Shown here piece after piece: positions 1-5,500 of a stretch of DNA of 6,734 nucleotides. The translations under genes and the position numbers were made by a program. Origin of the DNA: Actinomycetota bacterium (GTDB lineage Bacteria; Actinomycetota; Humimicrobiia; Humimicrobiales; Humimicrobiaceae); NCBI GenBank assembly GCA_016870675.1, contig VGAU01000098.1, positions 1 to 6,734 of the forward strand, in the 5' to 3' direction. The notes under the pieces were generated by a model. The model was given only the letters and a program-made list of their open reading frames with translations, was not told the origin of the DNA and searched no databases. Position 1 is the stretch's first letter. Every line of letters starts with the position of its first letter.

Positions 1-36
1 TATTACCAAAAAATAGCAAGAAAACTTAGACGATAG
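1..36 (+). CDS. Possible C-terminal tail of an upstream gene (partial)
   Basis: Reading from base 1, the frame gives YYQKIARKLRR and then a TAG stop at 34-36, ten bases before the next ATG. The basic tail and the tight spacing would suit an upstream gene in the same operon. The other two frames also stop within 30 bases, so the choice of frame is inference only, and eleven residues cannot identify a product. Confidence 0.3.
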   Translation, partial: YYQKIARKLRR

Positions 37-46
37 ATTTTAATAA

Positions 47-850
47 ATGTTTTTAAATTTTAAAGGAAAAAAGAAAAAAGTTCTTTTATTTTTTATAAAT
101 ATATCTCTGTTTGCTGTAATCATCTTACTATTATTCTATACAATTAGCTGCAAAGTTACTGCTAACGCTGATGATGTTGGTCCGTCAGGAAAAAAGCTTA
201 TAGTCGGTTGCGATGCTACATATCCACCTTTCGCATTTGCAAAAGATGGCAAGATTGATGGGTTTGACATTGATATTGCAATAGAGATAGCCAGAAGGAT
301 GGATAGGGAAATAGAGATAAAATCAATTAAATGGGACAGCACTTACCAGATTCCTGAAGATTTAAAGTTTGATATGATAATCTCAGCAATTCCAATAATT
401 AAGGAAAAAGAAGGAGTGATTGATTTTTCCAGTCCTTATTTTGTAATGGAATATATGTTGATTACTTTAAGCGAAACTGATATTAAGATTAAAGAAGATT
501 TAAAAGGTAAGACTATCGGAATCTTAAAAAACGAAAAAAATTATCTGAGTGAAGATTATCTGCTTAATTATAAAATTGAAAGTTATGATGATATTGTGAC
601 AATGTTTGATAACCTCAGAAATAAAAATATTAATGGGGTCTTAATCTCACTGCCCATCGGTGTCAACATGCTGGTTGAAAATAAAGGAATTTATAGTGTG
701 CTGGAAGTTGTAAAATCTAATAAAGAATTTGGCATTGTTTTTACTAAAGGAAGTGCTTTAAAAGAAGAAGTTGATAAAATCTTAGAGGAAATTAAAGAAG
801 ACGGCACTTATGATGATATTTACAATAAATGGTTTAATTATAGTTTTTAA
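47..850 (+). CDS. Membrane-anchored family 3 solute-binding protein with an altered ligand pocket
   Basis: This 267-residue protein has a lysine-rich N terminus (residues 6-11) and a hydrophobic segment (about 12-33), followed by Cys35 in the context YTISC. That is a poor lipobox, so it is either a lipoprotein or a signal-anchored protein outside the membrane. The rest is a full bilobal SBP_bac_3 domain: YPPFAF at 59-64, GFDIDIA at 72-78, DFSSPY at 126-131, DLKGKTIGI at 151-159, and the family-typical ending DGTYDDIYNKWF. Such proteins usually deliver polar amino acids to an ABC importer or act as sensor domains. Here the usual Thr and Arg of the T-x-x-R carboxylate-binding motif are Ile118 and Lys121. 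The Gly-Thr loop of lobe 2 is KNEKNY (161-166), and the late Asp is Ser201. The ligand is therefore probably not a standard amino acid. No transporter genes are adjacent. The ATG at 47 has no clear ribosome binding site, but no better in-frame start precedes the hydrophobic segment. Confidence 0.85.
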   Translation: MFLNFKGKKKKVLLFFINISLFAVIILLLFYTISCKVTANADDVGPSGKKLIVGCDATYPPFAFAKDGKIDGFDIDIAIEIARRMDREIEIKSIKWDSTYQIPEDLKFDMIISAIPIIKEKEGVIDFSSPYFVMEYMLITLSETDIKIKEDLKGKTIGILKNEKNYLSEDYLLNYKIESYDDIVTMFDNLRNKNINGVLISLPIGVNMLVENKGIYSVLEVVKSNKEFGIVFTKGSALKEEVDKILEEIKEDGTYDDIYNKWFNYSF

Positions 851-877
851 GCGCCAGGCTATTTTTTTATTTTTTTA
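851..877 (+). terminator. Weak candidate terminator after the solute-binding protein gene
   Basis: Directly after the TAA there is a short GC-rich patch (AGC-GCCAG-GCT) that could form a 3-bp hairpin, followed by two T7 runs broken by one A. The T-tract is strong but the stem is very short, so termination here is plausible rather than shown. An alternative is a long-range stem between CGCCAGG (852-858) and CCTGGTG (910-916), one pair of which is G-U. Confidence 0.3.
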
Positions 878-968
878 AAATAAAACAATATTTCCGTTCA
901 ATGACCGGTCCTGGTGAAATTCCATCAAAATTATTTGTTTAAACCTCTATTAAATTATTTTTATGTGG

Positions 969-977
969 TGTTATAAT
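969..977 (+). promoter_or_regulatory. Extended -10 promoter for the methyltransferase gene
   Basis: TGTTATAAT combines a perfect TATAAT hexamer (972-977) with an upstream TG at the extended -10 spacing. The -35 region is weak (the best is TTAAAT at 950-955, spacer 16), which is typical when an extended -10 is present. The predicted start near 984 would leave a 5' UTR of about 39 nt carrying the ribosome binding site. The gene would therefore be transcribed independently of the solute-binding protein. Confidence 0.55.
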
Positions 978-1011
978 TAGTTATTATTATATTGTAATTT
1001 TTTTATAGAAT

Positions 1012-1020
1012 GGGGAAAAG
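1012..1020 (+). promoter_or_regulatory. Ribosome binding site of the methyltransferase gene
   Basis: GGGGAAAAG lies just upstream of the ATG at 1023, with about 6 bases between the GGGGA core and the start. It supports this ATG, which also matches the usual N terminus of the AcsE family. Confidence 0.6.
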
Positions 1021-1022
1021 AT

Positions 1023-1817
1023 ATGTTAGTCGTTGGCGAAAATATAAGCGTGGTGTCAAAAGTGGTAGGAGATGCTGTAAAAGACAGAAATGCTGAACCT
1101 ATTATCAAGATGGCGAAAGAACAGAAAGATGCGGGAGCAGACTACATAGATGTAAATATTGGTCCGGCTACAAAAAAGGGTGAAGAACTTATGCAGTGGA
1201 TAGTAAAAAGTATACAGGCTGAAGTGAATGCACCTCTCGCTCTGGATACTAAAAATATAAGTGCTATTGAGGCCGGTCTGGAAGTGCATAAGGGCACCGC
1301 TATGATTAATTCAGTTACCGGAGATAAAGATAAGCTTGATATTCTCATGCCGCTGGCAAGAAAGTATAACAGTAAAATTGTTGGAATTGCCCTGACTGAG
1401 AAAGGCGTGCCACCGGATGTTGATAGCAGAATAGAGATAGTTATGAATATAGTTAATTCTGCTTTAGAATATGATGTACCAATGGAGAACTTATACCTGG
1501 ATCCTGTGGTGCTGCCGGTTGCAGTCCTTCAGGAACAGGTTTTTAATTGTATTAAGGCATTGAAGGTTTTTAAGGAGCTTAAGGAATTAATGGCTCTTCC
1601 CGATGATCCAAGGACTATTGTGGGATTGAGCAATGTTTCCCAATCTTCCCCTCCGGGGCTTAAGAGTCTTCTTAACAGGACATACCTGCTGATACTAATG
1701 AGCAATGGCCTTGACAGTGCTATTGTTGATTCCCTTGATAAAGAGTTAATGAATGCTATAAAAACATACAATATATTGACTAATAAAATACTATATGCGC
1801 ATTCCTATCTTGACTGA
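1023..1817 (+). CDS. acsE: Methyltetrahydrofolate:corrinoid protein methyltransferase (AcsE-like)
   Basis: This 264-residue protein is a single pterin-binding TIM barrel and matches the usual length of AcsE/MeTr (about 262). The family moves the N5 methyl group of methyltetrahydrofolate to the cob(I)amide of a corrinoid protein in the cytoplasm; in acetogens this feeds acetyl-CoA synthase. The pterin-site residues are all present: Asn45 in VNIGP, Asp75 in LDTKN, Asn96 in MINS, Asp160 in YLDP and Asn204 in GLSNVSQ. From memory, Asp75, Asn96 and Asp160 carry the same numbers in the Moorella enzyme, and Asn204 corresponds to its Asn199. The shift comes from a short insertion around residues 188-196 (near LPDDP). 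No corrinoid protein, CODH or folate gene is in the window. The enzyme may therefore serve another corrinoid partner, as MtgA-type relatives do, and the symbol is by family resemblance only. A good promoter and ribosome binding site precede it. Confidence 0.9.
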   Translation: MLVVGENISVVSKVVGDAVKDRNAEPIIKMAKEQKDAGADYIDVNIGPATKKGEELMQWIVKSIQAEVNAPLALDTKNISAIEAGLEVHKGTAMINSVTGDKDKLDILMPLARKYNSKIVGIALTEKGVPPDVDSRIEIVMNIVNSALEYDVPMENLYLDPVVLPVAVLQEQVFNCIKALKVFKELKELMALPDDPRTIVGLSNVSQSSPPGLKSLLNRTYLLILMSNGLDSAIVDSLDKELMNAIKTYNILTNKILYAHSYLD

Positions 1818-1885
1818 TAAGAGACTTAACCCGGCTTCGTAACTCTTAAATAGTAAGAAATTTCTTATAGTATTTTATTAATTTT
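1818..1885. other. Intergenic stretch with a perfect AT palindrome
   Basis: After the methyltransferase stop, AAGAG (1819-1823 region) can pair loosely with CTCTT about 20 bases on, without a T-tract. At 1854-1867, TAAGAAATTTCTTA is a perfect 14-bp palindrome followed by a T-rich stretch. As RNA it gives only a 4-bp stem, so it is a poor terminator. As DNA it could be an operator. Chance is also reasonable in such AT-rich sequence. Confidence 0.3.
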
Positions 1886-1919
1886 GTGAAAGATTTATTA
1901 AAAATCAGAGTTTTATGGA

Positions 1920-1947
1920 TTGAAAAAAAAGCGGATTGTGATAAAAT
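1920..1947 (+). promoter_or_regulatory. Candidate sigma-A promoter upstream of the 1956-2000 hairpin
   Basis: TTGAAA (1920-1925) and TAAAAT (1942-1947) are separated by 16 bases, and a TG precedes the -10 at the extended position (TGATAAAAT). The predicted start near 1954 falls right at the base of the following inverted repeat, so the transcript would begin with a hairpin. AT-rich DNA yields many such matches, but the combination of -35, extended -10 and a structure at +1 is notable. Confidence 0.4.
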
Positions 1948-1955
1948 AAAAAAAT

Positions 1956-2004
1956 GGGGTAAGTTAATGCAGGCGTCCAATAGCTTTGAAAACTTACCCC
2001 TTTT
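1956..2004 (+). ncRNA. Candidate small hairpin RNA (10-bp perfect stem, 25-nt loop, T4)
   Basis: GGGGTAAGTT (1956-1965) and AACTTACCCC (1991-2000) form a perfect 10-bp stem, with a 25-nt loop and a short TTTT behind it. The A-run upstream can extend pairing with the T-run across a bulged T, giving a bidirectional terminator look. The loop is unusually GC-rich for this region. It contains GCGTCCAA (1973-1980), the exact complement of TTGGACGC in the adhesin leader, and AGCTTTGAAA (through 1991), which recurs in that leader at 2311-2320. It could be a small RNA, the 5' structure of a longer transcript, or a terminator. No known RNA family was recognised. Confidence 0.45.
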
Positions 2005-2101
2005 ACTTCTAACCTTATTTTATATAATCTCTTACTATGTTTATATCAGTATAAACTTATTTATTTATTTAATTGTTTTTATACATAGTTTAAAACAATA
2101 A
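1967..2101 (+). CDS. Possible small hydrophobic membrane peptide (44 residues)
   Basis: An ATG at 1967 opens a 44-residue frame. It has a polar head (MQASNSFEN) followed by a long hydrophobic stretch rich in Leu, Ile, Phe and Tyr (residues 10-39) and the ending HSLKQ. GGGGT at 1956-1960 could serve as a ribosome binding site but is buried in the 10-bp hairpin whose loop carries the ATG. If real, translation would be gated by that structure, as in some small membrane toxins. Against it, T-rich DNA translates to hydrophobic residues by chance, and the in-frame extension upstream to a GTG at 1886 has no support. Product unknown. Confidence 0.25.
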   Translation: MQASNSFENLPLLLLTLFYIISYYVYISINLFIYLIVFIHSLKQ

Positions 2102-2207
2102 ATTTTTTAATTTCTTTAATTGCAACTAACTTCAAAAATAAGATTAATTTTTAAAGAAGACTTAAAAAGTGATAAAAAAGTATAAAATTTAAAAAAAGAG
2201 GCTTGAG
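2102..2207. other. AT-rich intergenic stretch with no recognised feature
   Basis: This run is almost entirely A and T. It contains no convincing coding frame, promoter or hairpin. It leads into the phased A-tracts upstream of the adhesin promoter. Confidence 0.5.
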
Positions 2208-2233
2208 AAAAAATAACAAAAAATAACAAAAAA
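2208..2233 (+). promoter_or_regulatory. Three phased A6 tracts (UP-element-like) abutting the -35 box
   Basis: Runs of six A begin at 2208, 2218 and 2228, exactly 10 bp apart, separated by TAAC, and the last ends one base before TTGACA. Helically phased A-tracts curve DNA, and A-rich DNA directly upstream of -35 binds the RNA polymerase alpha C-terminal domain. The placement argues for a strengthened promoter rather than random AT richness. Confidence 0.6.
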
Positions 2234-2234
2234 T

Positions 2235-2264
2235 TTGACATTTATATAAGAAAGGTATTAAAAT
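2235..2264 (+). promoter_or_regulatory. Promoter of the surface protein gene
   Basis: A perfect TTGACA (2235-2240) is followed after 18 bases by TAAAAT (2259-2264), which differs from TATAAT at one position. Transcription would start near 2271, giving a leader of about 180 nt before the ATG at 2451. That leader holds a structured RNA and a terminator. Confidence 0.65.
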
Positions 2265-2299
2265 ATTTTTATAATAATATAAAAGAAGTAAAAAAAATA

Positions 2300-2364
2300 C
2301 CAAGCTTAGGAGCTTTGAAACTTTTCTCAAATTTGGACGCTTAGGAAAAGTGGAGCTAATAGCG
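2300..2364 (+). ncRNA. Candidate structured leader RNA (kissing-loop/pseudoknot, riboswitch-like)
   Basis: This segment is less AT-rich than its flanks and sits between the promoter and an intrinsic terminator. Hairpin 1 pairs TTTGA (2314-2318) with TCAAA (2327-2331) around loop AACTTTTC. Hairpin 2 pairs CGCTTAG (2338-2344) with CTAATAGCG (2356-2364), with an AT bulge, around loop GAAAAGTGGAG. The two loops are complementary over seven bases (ACTTTTC 2320-2326 with GAAAAGT 2345-2351), so they could kiss. CCAA (2300-2303) can also close on TTGG (2333-2336), and AAGCT (2302-2306) on AGCTT (2311-2315). From memory, the 3' half (TTGG, a hairpin, then AACCGAC) resembles type II cyclic-di-GMP aptamers, which precede clostridial adhesin genes. 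However, their conserved 5' half is not evident. The class is undecided. Confidence 0.5.
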
Positions 2365-2395
2365 AAACCGACTAAAAGTCGGTTTTTGTTTTTTT
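2365..2395 (+). terminator. Intrinsic terminator in the adhesin leader
   Basis: AAACCGAC (2365-2372) pairs perfectly with GTCGGTTT (2378-2385) around loop TAAAA, and the T-tract runs to 2395 with one G. It lies 55 bases before the start codon of the surface protein, right after the structured RNA. Default transcription should stop here, and readthrough must be allowed by the upstream RNA or another factor. This is the layout of an attenuator or transcriptional riboswitch. Confidence 0.85.
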
Positions 2396-2438
2396 ATAGG
2401 ATTTTAGAAAAAAAATATAAAAAATATTTAAATTATTA

Positions 2439-2444
2439 AGAGGA
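2439..2444 (+). promoter_or_regulatory. Ribosome binding site of the surface protein gene
   Basis: AGAGGA is followed by six bases and then the ATG at 2451. It lies downstream of the terminator and outside its stem, so control appears to be at transcription rather than by masking this site. Confidence 0.7.
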
Positions 2445-2450
2445 TAAAAT

Positions 2451-2546
2451 ATGATTTATACAAAAAATAAAATGCTAAGTAAGATTACAGCATTTATTGT
2501 TACACTTACTTTATTGTTTTGGATCGTTCCTAGTGTGGTATTTGGG
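2451..2546 (+). other. Signal peptide of the surface protein
   Basis: Residues 1-32: basic start (Lys5, Lys7, Lys11), hydrophobic core about 12-26, and the ending PSVVFG before NSEKD, which suits signal peptidase I cleavage after Gly32. There is no YSIRK-type motif. Confidence 0.85.
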
Positions 2547-5500
2547 AATTCGGAAAAAGATTTAGAAGAAGCATATGAAAAAGCATTAATAACATTAGAA
2601 ACTGGTCAGGATGAAGTTACTAAAGCTGAGAGTGATTTGGAATTAGCTAAACAGATAGCTGCTGAAGCTGAAGTAAATTTAGAGTCTGCAAGGGGAGAAT
2701 TAAATGTAAGAAATGAAAGTTTTACCAGTGCTGAACCCGGGGTGGAGAAACTTAAAGAAAAATTAATTTTTGCTCAGGCAGCTGCAGATGAAGCGAATTC
2801 ATTTTATGAAAGAATAAAAGAAACTGGAAGTGAAGAAGAAATCAATACAGCAAAAGAAGTAGCAGAAAAAGCTAATGCTGAATTAGAGTTGGCCTCAGCA
2901 GAATATAATAATGCTAATTCTAATTTAATGGCTCTGCAAAATGAGCTGGATGAAGCTAAAGCTGAGTTCGAGGAACTTAAATCTGCAGCGGATGAAGCAA
3001 ATGCCAATCTCTTGTACGCTGAAAAGGTTTTAAATGAAAAAAATGAAAATCTTAGTATAGCTCAGGCAGAAGTGGAAAGAACTAAAGCTGAACTGGAAGC
3101 TTACCTGGCAGAAATAGCTGAAAAAGAAACCGATATAGAAGAAGAGGCTTCAGATGGGGACGATACCGATGAGGAGATATTAGAAGAAAGCACTGATGAA
3201 GAAATAATTGAAGAAGAAGCAACACCAACTGAAGAAGATATAACTGAGGAAAATGCAACTCTATTAGAAGAGGAACAAACTGAAGAAATAACAGTTGAAG
3301 AAGATACAACTTCTGGTGAGGAAGAGGTTGAAGAAGAAGTAGTTACCGATGAATCAATTGATGTAGTAGTTACTGACGAGGGGAATGTTCCGGAAGAAGG
3401 AATAGAAGAAGAAAACACTGATGAAAATTTGACTGAAGGTGAAATATCAGATGAGGAAGTATCTGAAGAAGAGATATTAAGAGAAGAAACAGTACCGAAA
3501 GATGAGTTGGCCGAAGTAGAAGCAGTTGAAGAGAATACAATTGAAGGCGAAATAGTTGAAGTGGCATCAGAATTAGTACTAGAAGATGAAGCTGTAGATG
3601 AAGAAGTAGTGGTAGAAGAAAGTAGCGGGTTAAAAATTGATATTCTTTTTTCTACAGATGAAAATGGTTATATTCCAGCAGGACAAGTAACCACTTTTAG
3701 TGCATCTGTTGAGGGAATATATCCTTTCCAGTATTTCTGGGATTTTGGTGATGGGTCATCCTCATCACAACAAAATCCACAATATGCTTATTCAAATAAT
3801 GGCAATTATACCCTTTCACTGACCATACTTGATACTGATGGTAATGCCTACAATAAATCTGCTACAGTTCATGTATCAGACTACAATCCTAATACCACAG
3901 AATATTGGATATCAACAGATGCAGCTGATGAAGGGACCGGATCTATAGATAGTCCGTTTACTATAGATACTGCGCTGTCTCATACAGTTAATGGTGATAC
4001 ACTCTACTTCTTACCTGGAACATATAATACAAGCGTTAATCTGGATGGCATTGGAACTGGAACAGAGGAGCTTCCTATTAGTTTTATTGCCTATGATGAT
4101 GTCATATTTGATGGCCAGTCAACACTGGATTACGCTTTTTACTTCAGTACACCTCTCAGTTATCTGAGTTTCTATAATTTTACTTTTATAAATTATCTTA
4201 ATAGCGCCATTTATATTAATAATGAAGATGTGAAAAATATTAGTATAGTTGACAATACTTTCTCAGGTAACGATACGGCTATAGATGTAACCATGGATTC
4301 AGGTCTGAATATCCAGAACAATATAATAGTGGATAATGATGCAGGAGTGGTTATATCTTCAGATGATGTAAATATCGAGCATAACATTATAGCATTTAAC
4401 CAGGAAGGAATTGTAGTTGATGATACCAGAGATAATATAACAGTTGATTATAATGATGTTTTCGGGAATGGAATAAATTATCAGGGGGTAGAGCCTGGAG
4501 AAAGCGATATTTCTATAGATCCTGAATTTAAAGATAAAGATGTCCTTGATTTTTCTATATCTGAAGACAGCCAGCTATTTAAGAAGGGTATTTTTAGAGT
4601 AGTAGGAACTGATAAAAGTGATTATCAATTTGGTGAGCAGGTTATAATAACGGGGTTAGGTTTTTCGCCAAACCAGAAATTAATTTTAAGGATTATAAGA
4701 CCTGATGAAAGTTATATTGATATATGGGTTACCACAGATGAAATTGGTAATTTTGTATATAAGGATTACCATATAGACTTTGCTGGACTAAATTTCCTGA
4801 TAAAGGTATATGACTCAGATGAAAATATCCTTGCCGACAGCGATATAATCGAGGTTTTAAGCTTTACTGATAGTGGATCTCTTATAATTCTAAATAAAGT
4901 TGATGGTGTATATGGAAGTGATGAATATGGTGATTTTATCAAGTTTGAAATTGGCGATGATCAAAACAATAGCTATAAATTTTGCTCGTCTTCATTGGGT
5001 GTTGGATATGTCATTGATGGTGTTGTAATTAAATCAGGGTCAGATCCTGGCGAGGGGATTCCCTATGAAGAGTATATAAATTCTGATGGTACTTATAGAG
5101 ATGGTTCTTATACTGTAAGTGGGCTTAATGGCTTAATAGGCAACTGTGTAACAGTTACTGAAAATTCTGGTCAAGATATAAGTCATATCCGCTTCTATTA
5201 TACTCAGCATACTGTAGGTTCTATAACTGCCAAAAAGGTTGATCAGGATGGTGCTCCCTTAGGTGGTGCAACTATTGGTCTGTATACAAAAGACAATGGC
5301 ACCTATTCTGAAGCTCTGGATGCTTCAGGCAATCATATTACAGCTATATCTGCTGCTGATGGTTCAGTAGTATTTAGCAACCTTGAGCTTGGTACCTACT
5401 ATGTACATGAGAAAACTGCTCCCAGTGGCTATACACCTGACCCAAATTACTATGGACCAGTTACCCTAACTGAGGGCGATAAAGATAAAACTCTTCCCTC

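Noticed and set aside
136..342. Minus-strand frame opposite the solute-binding protein
   Set aside because: It lies fully inside a gene with clear family motifs and has no support of its own.
903..910. GACCGGTC palindrome between the first two genes
   Set aside because: Eight bases only, no second copy nearby, and not positioned against a promoter. It may be part of a long-range stem with 852-858, but this is too weak to call.
1056..1771. Minus-strand frames opposite the methyltransferase
   Set aside because: The + strand protein retains all family residues, and these frames resemble nothing.
3101..3567. Long minus-strand open frames rich in Ser, Leu and Phe opposite the acidic linker
   Set aside because: They are the mirror of a GAA/GAT-rich coding strand, overlap a continuous well-supported + strand gene, and show no ribosome binding site or domain.
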